Shown: positions 43,711-53,200 of the stretch, piece by piece
Layout: each line of letters starts with the position of its first letter
Numbering within the stretch: position 1 is the first letter of the stretch
Origin: Myxococcus xanthus
GTDB taxonomy: Bacteria; Myxococcota; Myxococcia; Myxococcales; Myxococcaceae
Direction of reading: 5' to 3'
Assembly (NCBI RefSeq): GCF_900106535.1
Contig: NZ_FNOH01000006.1
Span: 372,001 to 436,000, forward strand
DNA: 64,000 nt
The notes under the pieces: model-generated
Told to the model about the DNA's origin: nothing
The model's database searches: none
The model's input: only the letters and a program-made list of their open reading frames with translations
Position numbers and translations under genes: made by a program

Positions 43711-43732
43711 AGCCCCGGTGAGTGGGCTTGGA

Positions 43733-43767
43733 AACCCCTCGTGATTTCGAGGGGTTCTGTCGTTTTT
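43733..43767 (+). terminator. rho-independent terminator after mazF
   Basis: AACCCCTCG (43733-43741) pairs perfectly with CGAGGGGTT (43748-43756) around a 6-base loop, followed by CTGTCGTTTTT. It isolates mazF from the sigma/anti-sigma operon. Confidence 0.85.
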
Positions 43768-43834
43768 CGAAAAAGAAGTGCCTGCCGTGAAGGGATTTCT
43801 TCCTCGCGCCTCTGAGCTGGCGGAAGGAGGAGGG

Positions 43835-44509
43835 ATGACCTCGAAGAGTTGCGATGGATATCAGCTCGCGCTCGAGATGAGCCGCCACGGTGCTCTCGAC
43901 GTGCGGGAGAAAGAGGAAGCGGAGCAGCATGCCGCGACGTGTCCGGAGTGCCAGCGGGCCCTCGCACTTTCGGCGGAGATGGACCAGGCGCTTGGCGGCG
44001 TGAGCATTCCGGCGCCGCGCTACGCGGAAGTCTCGCGGGCGCTCGCGAAGGACCGCTTCTGGCTGAAATACGGCCCGTGGGCCGCGCTCGGGTCCTTCGT
44101 GGGGCAGGGCGTGTTCCTGGGCCCTCTGTTCGCACCGGAGGCGCCCCTGCGGTTGTGGGCCATTGTCTCGGCGGTCGGAGTGCTCTTCGCTGGCGGGCTC
44201 GTCTTGACCCTGCGCGGCCTTCAACGGCGGGCCATCGAAGCGGCCAGTGTCGGCGTGGACGCGTGGATGGCGCAGCGGCGGGCTCGCATCGACACGGAGC
44301 TCAAGGACCTGACCACCCTCCTGTGGCTCTTCCCGGCGATGACGGTCGCGATGGCGGGGACTGCGTTTCTGATGCGCGACAAGGGGCTCCCGGGAGTCGT
44401 CACCCTGCTGTTTGCCGCGGGAGTGAACCTGGGCATGACGGTCTACCTCGCTCGGACGCGCAGGCCGCGACTGCTGCGCGAGCGCGCCGAACTCGAGGTC
44501 GCACCGTGA
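43835..44509 (+). CDS. anti-sigma factor with zinc-finger N-terminus
   Basis: The 224-residue protein has an N-terminal ZAS-like domain: a His and HAATCPECQ give the HxxxCxxC zinc site of anti-sigma factors (about residues 30-45). Four hydrophobic segments follow (GSFVGQGVFLGPLF and two near the C-terminus), so it is membrane-anchored, with a cytosolic N-terminus. GGAGGAGGG 3 bases before the ATG supports the start. Its stop overlaps the GTG of the sigma gene by three bases, giving tight coupling and roughly equal synthesis of both proteins. Confidence 0.82.
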   Translation: MTSKSCDGYQLALEMSRHGALDVREKEEAEQHAATCPECQRALALSAEMDQALGGVSIPAPRYAEVSRALAKDRFWLKYGPWAALGSFVGQGVFLGPLFAPEAPLRLWAIVSAVGVLFAGGLVLTLRGLQRRAIEAASVGVDAWMAQRRARIDTELKDLTTLLWLFPAMTVAMAGTAFLMRDKGLPGVVTLLFAAGVNLGMTVYLARTRRPRLLRERAELEVAP

Positions 44510-45069
44510 CGCCGCGCGTGCCATTCGATGAAGAGGCCCTCCGGGCCGCCGTGGTGTCGGGCGACGCCGCCGCGCGAGAGGATGTCATGCGCCACCTGTA
44601 CGAGGCGCTCAGCGGGAAGCTGTACGTGCTCTGCCATGGAATCACCCGGGACCCGAGTGATGCCCAGGACGCCGTCCAGGAGACGTTCCTCTCGATTCAA
44701 CGGGCCCTGCCGCAGTTCCGGGGGGATGCGCAGCTGTCGACGTGGGCGTATCGCATCGCGGTGCGGGCCGCCGTGGCCGCGAAGACGCGGCGCGAGCGTC
44801 ACCGTGGCGACGCGGTCGACATCGAGATGGCGGACCCTCGGGCGGGTATCGAGGAGACCTTCGAGACGCGGGAGCGGAGGCGCAGACTCGAGGTGGCGAT
44901 GAGGACGCTCTCGCTGGAGCACCGCACCGTGCTGTCGCTCTTCGCCGTGGAAGGCCTGTCACACGCCCAGATTGCCAGCGTCCTCGGGATTCCCGAGGGC
45001 ACCGCGTGGTCGCGCTTGCACCTGGCTCGCAAGCGGCTGGCGGCGGCGCTCGAATCCACCGCCCCATAG
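44506..45069 (+). CDS. ECF-type sigma factor
   Basis: The 187-residue protein has the two sigma-70 domains of the ECF class: region 2 with DAQDAVQETFLSIQRALPQF and a linker, and region 4 (LSLEHRTVLSLFAVEGLS, then IASVLGIPEGTAWSRLHLARKRL) ending in a typical DNA-recognition helix. It starts at GTG inside the anti-sigma stop (GTGA), an unusual order with the anti-sigma gene first. It would direct RNA polymerase to a stress or envelope regulon; its own promoter is not evident. A small membrane peptide gene and a lipoprotein gene follow and may be part of the regulon. Confidence 0.92.
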   Translation: MTPRVPFDEEALRAAVVSGDAAAREDVMRHLYEALSGKLYVLCHGITRDPSDAQDAVQETFLSIQRALPQFRGDAQLSTWAYRIAVRAAVAAKTRRERHRGDAVDIEMADPRAGIEETFETRERRRRLEVAMRTLSLEHRTVLSLFAVEGLSHAQIASVLGIPEGTAWSRLHLARKRLAAALESTAP

Positions 45070-45135
45070 CCTGGGGCGCTCCATCCGCGTTGTCGTTCAA
45101 CCCCGCGGTCTCATGGCCGCGGAGGGGAGAGGGTC

Positions 45136-45270
45136 ATGTCCAATGTCTATCTGAACTTCGAGGCGTCGCGCTTCTTCGAGGCCTTGGCGCTCGTGCTGGT
45201 CCTCACGCTCACCCACGGAGCGGGTGCCTGCGCAATAGCCTGTCTGTTTTTCCATGGGGCTGAAGCGTAA
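45136..45270 (+). CDS. 44-residue membrane peptide
   Basis: A 44-codon frame follows the sigma gene by 66 bases with GGGAGAGGG, 5-6 bases upstream, as a ribosome binding site. It has one hydrophobic helix (ALALVLVLTLTHGAG) and a tail ACAIACLFFHGAEA with two Cys. It is too short for usual gene callers but has good coding signals. It ends 9 bases before the next lipoprotein gene. The role is unknown; it could be part of the sigma operon. Confidence 0.55.
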   Translation: MSNVYLNFEASRFFEALALVLVLTLTHGAGACAIACLFFHGAEA

Positions 45271-45279
45271 GCTGTTCTG

Positions 45280-45660
45280 ATGAAGGTGAACTCCCGGGGA
45301 TACTTGGCGTCGCTCGCCGTCATGACCTTGAGCAGCGTGGCCTGCGGTGATGTCGACCCTGAAGAGGCCGTGACGATATCGCAGGGGGTCTATGGGATGA
45401 CCTCCTATGTCAATGACGTGTGTTCTTCTGGGTGTGAGCGCGAGCCGCGGTCGATGACCTTGCTGGTCAAGTCACTGCCCCAGGACATGGACGTGGTTTC
45501 CGTGACATCGAACAAGGATGGCTTCTACGAAGCCTCGCTGGTCCTGGGGGACTATCGAATCTGCACGACGTTCGGGCGTTGCACGGACTTCTCGGTGGGC
45601 ATCAATGAAGTGGTTCGCCTTGACTACGAGATGTCGGTGGGGCCGGGGTGGTCGAGGTAG
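45280..45660 (+). CDS. small lipoprotein with Cys pairs
   Basis: The 126-residue protein has a lipoprotein signal ending SVACGD (Cys about 22) and a mature domain with two Cys pairs (DVCSSGCE and RICTTFGRC). The C-terminal half is beta-rich. It lies just after the 44-residue peptide and may be cotranscribed with the sigma operon. The ribosome binding site is weak. No domain is recognised. Confidence 0.65.
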   Translation: MKVNSRGYLASLAVMTLSSVACGDVDPEEAVTISQGVYGMTSYVNDVCSSGCEREPRSMTLLVKSLPQDMDVVSVTSNKDGFYEASLVLGDYRICTTFGRCTDFSVGINEVVRLDYEMSVGPGWSR

Positions 45661-45788
45661 TAGCCCACCGCGCCCCGCGGAATGGGGCGCTGGCTTGGTG
45701 GCCCACGATGACATCCTGAGCAGAGCGCAGCCGAGGGCCGGCGGCGGCGGGTCCCTTCCGGCTGGACCCTCGGCGTCAGCCGTGATTC

Positions 45789-47285
45789 ATGAGTGGCTTC
45801 GGTCTCGCGCTCCAGCGCCTGCCGCCGCCCATGCACTCCGCCGCCGAGCCGACAGTCCCCCGCTTCTGGCCCTTCATGTTCACCCTGTTTGTCGGGTCGT
45901 TCATGTCGGTGCTGAGCTCCAGCACGATCACCATCGCCATTCCCGAGCTCCAGCGGCACTTCGGGGCGGAGCTGTCCTCCGTGCAGTGGACCCTGACGGG
46001 CTTCATGCTCGCCATGGGAACGAGCGCCCCGCTCACTGGCTATCTGGGTGGACGCTTCAGCTTCAAGTGGGTGTACGTGGCCAGCCTGGTGGCCTTCCTC
46101 GTGGCCTCCGTGCTGTGTGGGGTGGCCTGGGACACGCGCTCACTGGTGGCCTTCCGGTTCGTCCAGGGGGCGTTCTGTGGCGCCATCATGCCGGTGACGA
46201 TGACGCTCATCTATCAGTTGCTGCCGCGTGAACGGCAGGCGCTGGCCGCGAGCCTCTGGACCCTGTCCTCCATGCTCGCCCCCGCCTTCGGCCCCACGCT
46301 GGCGGGCTGGCTGATGACGCTGGGCAACTGGCGGTGGTTGTTCTTCATGAACGTGCCGCTGGGCCTCGCCGCCGTGGCGATGGCGGTGCGGGCCGTTCCC
46401 TACTACCGCCTGGAGGTTCCGAAGGCGTTCGACTTCCCCGGGCTGCTCACCGTCATCACCGGAACGCTGGCGCTGCTGATCGCCTTGAGTCAGGGACGGG
46501 CCTGGGGATGGACGGATTCGAAGACGGTGTCGCTGGCCGTGCTGGGGACGGTGTCACTCGTCTACTTCGTCGTCCGCCAACTGAGGACGCATGCGCCGCT
46601 GCTCGACTTGCGGGTGCTGGCCAACGGCCGCTACGTGGTGACGTTGCTCATCTCGAGCATCATCACCATCAGCCTCTATTCGGGCGCGTTCCTCATCCCG
46701 TTGTTCCTCCAGGAAATCCAGGGTGTGACGCCGCTGAAGACGGGGTTGATTCTTCTCCCGGCCTCCCTGTCCATGGCGCTCCTGATGCCCCTGGTCGGAC
46801 GCATGTACGGCAAGCTCGGGCCGAGCACGCTCATGACGGCGGGCGTCCTGTTGATTGCGGGTGGCACATATGCCTTGAGCCGCCTGACGCCGGACGTCTC
46901 CCACACCTACGTGCTGATGTGGATGCTGGTCCGGAACGTGGGCATCTCGCTCTCCATCATGCCGGCCAGCAACGCGGGCATGGAGCAGCTCTCCCGGGAG
47001 CTGAGTGGCCACGCCTCGTCTATCAGCAACTGGCTGCGAAACGTGTTCGGGGCCTTCTCGATTGCCATCTTCACGTCGCTCCTCTCCAGCTTCGCGGCCC
47101 GGGAGGCGCAGGTGCTCGCGCGGGAGGGGATGACGGAGCGTCGTGACATCGAGTTGCTCTCATTCGTGACGGGCATCAACCAGGTGTACCTGGTGGCGAC
47201 TGTCATCGCCCTGGTGGCCGTGCCCTTGAGTCTGATGGTCCGGAAGTACGTGAGCGGGCTGGAAGCCTCCCGGGGCGCTCGCTAG
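45789..47285 (+). CDS. MFS drug exporter, DHA2/EmrB type
   Basis: The 498-residue transporter has 14 membrane segments, as in DHA2-family exporters such as EmrB. Motif C-like features appear in WTLSSMLAPAFGPTLAGWL and motif D near STITIAIPELQ, including the IPxLQ end of segment 1. These pumps export hydrophobic drugs with proton antiport. The first 14 residues are uncertain: ATG 45831 gives a start nearer segment 1, and no good ribosome binding site exists for either. No regulator gene is adjacent. Confidence 0.85.
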   Translation: MSGFGLALQRLPPPMHSAAEPTVPRFWPFMFTLFVGSFMSVLSSSTITIAIPELQRHFGAELSSVQWTLTGFMLAMGTSAPLTGYLGGRFSFKWVYVASLVAFLVASVLCGVAWDTRSLVAFRFVQGAFCGAIMPVTMTLIYQLLPRERQALAASLWTLSSMLAPAFGPTLAGWLMTLGNWRWLFFMNVPLGLAAVAMAVRAVPYYRLEVPKAFDFPGLLTVITGTLALLIALSQGRAWGWTDSKTVSLAVLGTVSLVYFVVRQLRTHAPLLDLRVLANGRYVVTLLISSIITISLYSGAFLIPLFLQEIQGVTPLKTGLILLPASLSMALLMPLVGRMYGKLGPSTLMTAGVLLIAGGTYALSRLTPDVSHTYVLMWMLVRNVGISLSIMPASNAGMEQLSRELSGHASSISNWLRNVFGAFSIAIFTSLLSSFAAREAQVLAREGMTERRDIELLSFVTGINQVYLVATVIALVAVPLSLMVRKYVSGLEASRGAR

Positions 47286-47399
47286 CGGGCGCGGCGGCTT
47301 TCACGCACCTGGGGCCACCAGTCCCGAGATGTCGCGTGTGATTCGCCCTTCCTGGATGGACGTGTAGCCGCCCACGGTTCCGGTTACGCTGTGCTTTGC

Positions 47400-48104
47400 A
47401 TGAAGTACGCCTTCGTTTTCGCCATGGCTGCCGTGTTGATTGCCTTCCTGGCCCTGCGACTGGGCGGCGTCGCGTGGCTTCTGTTGTGGCCTGGGGTGAG
47501 CTTCATCCTGGTGGCACTCGCCTACGCTGGACTGGGCGAACACGCTTTCGGCAAGCGCGTGGACGGGCGGATGCAGCCCTGGGCAATCATCTTGCTCCTG
47601 CCTTATCTCTTGCTGACATGGGGCGCCTGGCATCTGGTTCGATGGCTGTCGCGAGAGCGTGCGTTCGACGAAGTGGTGCCAGGCGTTTTCATTGGAAGAC
47701 GCTTGTTGGCGGGAGAGCTTCCCGACGGCATCGTGACCGTGCTCGATCTGACGTCTGAGTTCGTCGAACCGGAAGGAATTCGTCGCGCGGGCCGGTATGT
47801 CTCCCTGCCCATCCTTGATGCTTCGATTCTGCCCGTAGCGAGAGTGACCCCTGTCCTGCGTGAGCTGGCTGTCGGACCTGATGCGCTCTACATCCACTGT
47901 GCGCAAGGGCATGGACGCACCGGGATGATTGCGGCCGCGCTCCTCATTGCCCGAGGTGATGCGTTGGATGCGTCGACCGCGCTCTCGATGGTGCAGCGCG
48001 CGCGGCCCGCGGTGCGACTCTCTGCGACGCAATCGCGGGCCCTTGCGGAGCTGGCCACGGCGCTTCTCGCGGCGCGGCAGGGCGCTGGCGCTGCTCTCCC
48101 CTGA
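47400..48104 (+). CDS. membrane-anchored dual-specificity phosphatase-like protein
   Basis: The 234-residue protein has two to three N-terminal membrane segments (FVFAMAAVLIAFLALRL, AWLLLWPGVSFIL, WAIILLLPYLLLTWGAWHL), then a cytoplasmic PTP/DSP domain with LDLTSEFVEP, the Asp-containing VSLPILDAS, and the active-site loop HCAQGHGRTGM, a complete CxxxxxR with the Cys nucleophile. It may dephosphorylate proteins or phospholipids, like bacterial PTPMT1-type enzymes. A start three codons earlier is possible. Confidence 0.85.
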   Translation: MKYAFVFAMAAVLIAFLALRLGGVAWLLLWPGVSFILVALAYAGLGEHAFGKRVDGRMQPWAIILLLPYLLLTWGAWHLVRWLSRERAFDEVVPGVFIGRRLLAGELPDGIVTVLDLTSEFVEPEGIRRAGRYVSLPILDASILPVARVTPVLRELAVGPDALYIHCAQGHGRTGMIAAALLIARGDALDASTALSMVQRARPAVRLSATQSRALAELATALLAARQGAGAALP

Positions 48105-48237
48105 GTTGACCGATTTGACGGGCGCAAATCCAATGGCGGTGACGGTGCCGGCGACGGCCTCGGCGCTGGCGGCCCTGCTGGTCCGCCTGGCGCCGCGTGC
48201 CCGCGTGGCCCACTGACGCGAGTGGCGCATGGGCGCA

Positions 48238-49083
48238 TCACGTCGCGCTTTGTGCTCCCGCGCGTCCCAGCCGCTGAGCGAAGAAGGCGAGGATTTCGTC
48301 TCGCGCCGCGCGAGTGGGCTCTCCCTCCGCGTCGATGAGATGGGCCGTCACGACGCTGTGGGCGCACCCGACGACTTCCGCGAAGAAGGGGGGCGGCGTC
48401 GGGTTCGCGGCGGACGTAGGCAGCACTCGGGGAACGAAGCGCTTTCCGAGCGCGGCCGTATATGCCTGGAATCGCTGCGCCGTGCAGAATCGGTCTCCCT
48501 CGAACCGATAGGCGAGCACCGTCAGGTCGTCACGTTCGAGGCGCTCCTTCACGGCGGCAAGCTCGTCAGGCGCCAGTTGAATCGCGCCGGTGTCGCTCAG
48601 GGGCAGCGACGGCTGACACATGACGGGAGCGAGCATCGCGGGTTCGAGCATCATGGAGAGCGCGAAGTTCCCCGTGAAGCACATCCCAATCGCGCCGACC
48701 CCCGGACCGCCACACTCCTCATGTGCGAGGCGTGCCAGGGCACGCAGCCACTGCGTCACGGGGCTCGACTCATTCGCCGCGAACGCTCGGAACTCCGCGC
48801 TCACGCAGGCGCGTTGCATGATGGCACGCCCCTCCTCCGCGCGAGGGTAGGCACCGTCCCTGCCGAAGAGGGAAGGCATGTAGACAGTGAAGCCCGCGTC
48901 GCGGACCCAACGCGCGAAGCGGGCGACGTGCGGGCTGATGCCTGGCATCTCGGCCATGACGATGACGGCGGGGCCGTGGCCGGCGACGTAGACCGTTCGC
49001 ATGGCGTCGTTGAGGGTGAGGGGCCGCCGGGTGAAGTCATCGAGAGGGTCGTCGGCCGTGGAGTCAGGTGTGGATGGGCGCAT
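48238..49083 (-). CDS. dienelactone hydrolase-family protein
   Basis: The 281-residue protein has the alpha/beta fold of dienelactone hydrolases: TVYVAGHGPAVIVMAEMPGI, the nucleophile loop GAIGMCFTGNFAL with Cys in place of Ser, and catalytic His in VGCAHSVVT. The acid is likely in the DRFC region. Many members act on small lactones or esters of unknown nature. Homologous proteins begin close to DDPLDDFTRRP, favouring ATG 49083; an upstream ATG at 49107 has a ribosome-binding sequence only adjacent. It is divergent from a GlxA-type regulator, with shared inverted repeats between them. Confidence 0.85.
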   Translation of the reverse strand: MRPSTPDSTADDPLDDFTRRPLTLNDAMRTVYVAGHGPAVIVMAEMPGISPHVARFARWVRDAGFTVYMPSLFGRDGAYPRAEEGRAIMQRACVSAEFRAFAANESSPVTQWLRALARLAHEECGGPGVGAIGMCFTGNFALSMMLEPAMLAPVMCQPSLPLSDTGAIQLAPDELAAVKERLERDDLTVLAYRFEGDRFCTAQRFQAYTAALGKRFVPRVLPTSAANPTPPPFFAEVVGCAHSVVTAHLIDAEGEPTRAARDEILAFFAQRLGRAGAQSAT

Positions 49084-49117
49084 GCCTGGACGATGCGGGA
49101 AGTCCATCCTCCGCGGC

Positions 49118-49158
49118 CAGTGGCGAGATTGACAATGAACGGGCTATTCTTGCCACTG
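49118..49158. promoter_or_regulatory. inverted repeat operator between hydrolase and GlxA-type genes
   Basis: CAGTGGCGAGA (49118-49128) and TCTTGCCACTG (49148-49158) are inverted repeats with one mismatch, with centres 30 bp apart, about three helical turns. A consensus-like TTGACA (49129-49134) lies between them. Such paired sites are typical of looping AraC/GlxA-type regulators. Regulation of both divergent genes is inferred. Confidence 0.6.
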
Positions 49159-50189
49159 TGATTACGCATGTGGTGTTCGATGGCGTGGCAGAGGGCTCGC
49201 TGGGCGTGGGGCTCGATGTGGTCGACACGGCCGCGCGACTCGTCGAGGCAGGGCTCGCCTCGGTTCCCCGGGGTGCCCAGGTCTTGCGTCAGCGGGTGGT
49301 GTCGCTCGATGGTCAGCCGGTGCGCTCGGGCACGGGACGCACCGTCTCCGTGGACGGCGCGCTGAGCCTCCGAAGTGTGAAGGCTGGAGACGTGTTGCTG
49401 GTCCCTGGGCTCTCCGCGGCCAGCGAGCGCGCCATCGAACAGTTGCTCTCTCGGGCCGATGCGGCGCGTGGCATCACGTTGCTCGCGCGTGTGGCGGCGA
49501 AGGGCGCCATGGTCGCGGCCTCGTGCTCCGCGACCTTCGTCCTCGCGGCGTCCGGCCTCCTCGCGGGGCGGAGCGCGACGACGACCTGGTGGCTCGTCCC
49601 TTCGTTCGTGCGTCGCTTCCCCGAGGTCGCCCTCCAGCCGGACCGGATGGTTGTCGAGAGCGACGGCGTCCTCACCGCGGGCTCGGCCTTCGCGCATGCG
49701 GACCTGGTGCTGGCCATCGTCGCGCGGGTCGCGAGCCCATCACTCGCGCACCTGGTGGCCCGCTACCTCGTGCTCGACGAGCGTGTCTCACAGGCCAGGT
49801 ACATGGTGATGGAGCACCTCCGCGTCTCGGACCCAGCGCTTCGTGCCGTGGAGCAATTCGTCGCCGCGAATCTGGGCCGGCAACTGACGCTCGATGAACT
49901 CGCCCGGGCCGGTGCCACCTCCTCGCGCACGCTCGCGCGGCGGGTGCAGGCGGGGCTGGGCATGACGCCGCTCGAGTTCGTGCAGCGGGTGCGCGTGGCT
50001 CACGCCTCCCACCTGCTCGAGACGACCCATGCGTCGGTCGAAGATGTCGCTGCCCGGGTGGGGTATGCCGACACCGCTGCGTTCCGCCGCGTGTTCCGGC
50101 GGTACGTCGGAGAGACGCCACGAGGAAGGCGCGGCAACTCGCGCTCCCGGCGCTCACCGCTGAACGCGCGCGATTCACCGGCGCCATGA
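49158..50189 (+). CDS. GlxA-like DJ-1/AraC transcriptional regulator
   Basis: The 343-residue regulator begins with a DJ-1/PfpI-type amidotransferase-like domain (VITHVVFDGVAEGSLGVGL; Cys in VAASCSATFVLA at the nucleophile-elbow position, about residue 120), then a two-HTH AraC domain (TLDELARAGATSSRTLARRVQAGL and VEDVAARVGYADTAAFRRVFRRY). It starts at GTG 49158, near a possible leaderless or poorly positioned start; the upstream 30 codons are less likely. It probably controls the divergent dienelactone hydrolase. Confidence 0.88.
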   Translation: MITHVVFDGVAEGSLGVGLDVVDTAARLVEAGLASVPRGAQVLRQRVVSLDGQPVRSGTGRTVSVDGALSLRSVKAGDVLLVPGLSAASERAIEQLLSRADAARGITLLARVAAKGAMVAASCSATFVLAASGLLAGRSATTTWWLVPSFVRRFPEVALQPDRMVVESDGVLTAGSAFAHADLVLAIVARVASPSLAHLVARYLVLDERVSQARYMVMEHLRVSDPALRAVEQFVAANLGRQLTLDELARAGATSSRTLARRVQAGLGMTPLEFVQRVRVAHASHLLETTHASVEDVAARVGYADTAAFRRVFRRYVGETPRGRRGNSRSRRSPLNARDSPAP

Positions 50190-50293
50190 GGGCTTTCGCA
50201 GAGATGTCTTGCCCCAGCGCAGCGGGGCTGGCAGCGCAAACGCAGACGCCCCTTTGACCTTCCCGTCAACGGTGCGCTAATAGCTGCCAGACA

Positions 50294-53200
50294 ATGAACT
50301 CAAGAATAAGCAGTATGACTGGGGTATGGGCAGCGGTGCTTGGCGCGCTCTTGCTCACGGGATGCACGAAGGATGGCACGCCGGAAGCCGGCACGGGGGC
50401 CGCGCTGCGGGCTGTGACCTCGCCGGTGACTGTGTCAGAGGCGGTGGCCATCACCAGCCAAGGCATGACGCAGAACGGCTCGGCACATCGCAATCAGGTG
50501 CTGCTCGGGGTGTTCCAGACCGAGGACTATGAGGTTCAGGCCTTGTTGCGCTTCCCGCAGACGGGCGTGCCGGCTGGGGCGGTGGTTCAGAGCGCGACGC
50601 TGCGTTTCGCGGTGGAGACCTACACCAGCGACTTCTCGATTCGAGGCGCATATGTGCAGGCGCCCTGGAACCTGGGGGCCAACGGACTGGGATGGCAGTT
50701 CCGCGACGATGGGCTGGAGTGGGACCGGCTGGGGGCGGCCGGGCAGGGGACGGACCTGGTCGCCGGTTCGTCGTTCGAGGTCTCCACGTTTCCGGGCACG
50801 GTGAGCGTGCACGACGTGCCACTCGACGTGGCGGTGGTGCAGTCGTGGGTCGACGACCCGTCGACCAACCAGGGCGTGATGTTGGCGAACTCGAGGATTG
50901 GGAAGGTGGCCAAGGTCTTCACCAGCCTGGCCACCCAGCCGGAGCGTCGGCCGCTCCTCACCATTGAGTACACCGCGCCTGCGCCGCGCAGCGATACCAC
51001 GCCTCCGTCCGTTGCAATCACGGCGCCCGCGGCGGGCGCGACGGTGCAGGGCGTGGTCGGCATCACCGTGGACGCGAGCGACGACGTCGGCGTGGTCGGC
51101 GTGCAGCTGCGCATCGACGGCCGTAACCTCGACTCGACGCAGCTCGACACCCGCCTGTTCCGCAATGGAAACCATGTGTTGACCGCGCACGCGCGCGACG
51201 CCGCTGGCAACCTCACCACCTCGGCGCCGATCCTCGTCACCGTCGCCAACGCTGTTGTCGACACCACGCCTCCCGAGGTGCAGGTGACCGCGCCCGTTGC
51301 GGGAGAGGCGGTCAGTGGTCCCTTCACGGTGCGGATGAGCGCGAGCGACAACGTGGGCGTCACCCGGGTCCACGTCGAGCTCGACGGCGTTCAGGTCGGC
51401 TCGCCGGACATGGCCGCACCCTGGTCGGTGACGCTCGACACCGAGGCGCTCCAGCCCTATGGGCTCAGGCAGTTGACCGCGGTGGCTCGTGATGCCGCTG
51501 GCAATGTCACCGTCTCCGCGCCGGTCTCCGTCAACGTGAGCGCGCCACCTCCCGACGTCACGCCGCCCCAGGTCCAAATCGTCGCGCCCGAGAGCGGCGT
51601 GACGGTGGGCGGTACCCTCCAAGTCAGGGTCGACGCCCATGACAATGTGAGGATTGCGGGCGTGCAGTTGCAGGTGAACGGACAGGACTTCGGGCGCGAA
51701 GACCTCAGCTATCCCTATTGGATCAACGTCTCCACCACCCTGCTGGGGGACGGCACCTTCCCGATGACGGCGGTGGCGCGGGACCGCGCCGGCAACCGGA
51801 CCACCTCGGCGCCAGTCATGTTGACCATCGCCAACGGGCCGCCCGTGGTGCTCGATATCCCGGTGGCGCATCCTCGGGTGTGGTTCACGGCGGACCGGCT
51901 GGCCCGGGCCCAGGCGTACTTCGCGCAGAACCCGTACACGCCCGTCGCGAACGTACAAGCGCCCGAGCAGGCCATCGATGCGGCAATGCACTCGCTGCTC
52001 ACCGGCACCCCGGCGTCGTGCCGCGCCGCGATTGACTGGGCGGTGCGCACCGAGATTCCCATCTCCGAGAACACGGTGTCGAGCGATCCGGCCCGCTGGT
52101 ACGGCGAGGCGGCCATCCTCACCTACGACTGGTGTTTCGCCCACCTGCTTCCGGCGGAGCGCACGCTCCTGATCAACCGGTGGAACGTCGCCATCGAGTC
52201 GCTCAACGACAATCCGTGGGGCGGCATCGGCATGGAGGGCAACAACTACTACACGGGGTACTTCCGCAACTCGCTCCTGTGGGCCATTGCCAGCTGGCAT
52301 GAAAACCAGCCGTTCGCCAACGAGCTCCTGCAGTACGCGATGAAATCACGCTGGGCCTTCTCGCTGCGGCCCTATCTGGATGGGCCGGCGGCGGGTGGCG
52401 CACCGCACGAGGGCTCAACCTACGGCCGCCGGACGTTCGGCTACATGACGGTGCCGTTCACCACGCTGGGCCTGTATGGCCACGACATGTGGAACCAGAC
52501 CGACTACTTCATGGCGTCGGTCTTCTGGTCCATCTACTCGACCACGCCGGGGCCCAGCCGGAGGGGCCAATTCCAGCTGTTCGAGACCTTCCCATTCAAT
52601 GACGACGAGCGCTGGCTGAACCGGTGGAATCCCAGCAACACCGCGCAGACGTTGCTGGGCAGCTACTTCGCCCCGCTCATCGGGGAGTGGTCGGACCAGC
52701 CCATCGCGGGTTATGCCAAGCGCTTCCTGGAGCTCACCGGCCATCCGATTGACGACCGGCTCATCCGGTACGTCTACAGCGACACGCTGGCGGCGGTGCC
52801 GTCTCGTGACCTCGCGGAGCTGCCGCTCGACTACCACGCACCTGGACTGGGCATGGTGTACGCCAAGACGGCGTGGGCGCCCGACGCGACCCTGGTCAAC
52901 CTGCAGTTCGGTGTGACGGCCAACGCGGGCCATGAGCACCGCGACTCCGGCAACTTCCAGGTGTGGCGCGCGGGCGAGTTCCTGACCCGCGAGACGGTGG
53001 GCTACGCCAACTCCATCGTCGGATACGCCGGTGGCGCGGCGGTCGACTGTGCGTCACCCGTGGCGCACAACACGCTTTTGTTCGAGGGGCTGGGCACGGT
53101 CGGCTACTACCACCACGCGCCGCAAATGCTGCGCCTGGAGTCGTCGTCCGTGGCGAGCTACGCCGCGGTCGACCTCACCGGCGTGTATGACTTGAACGCC

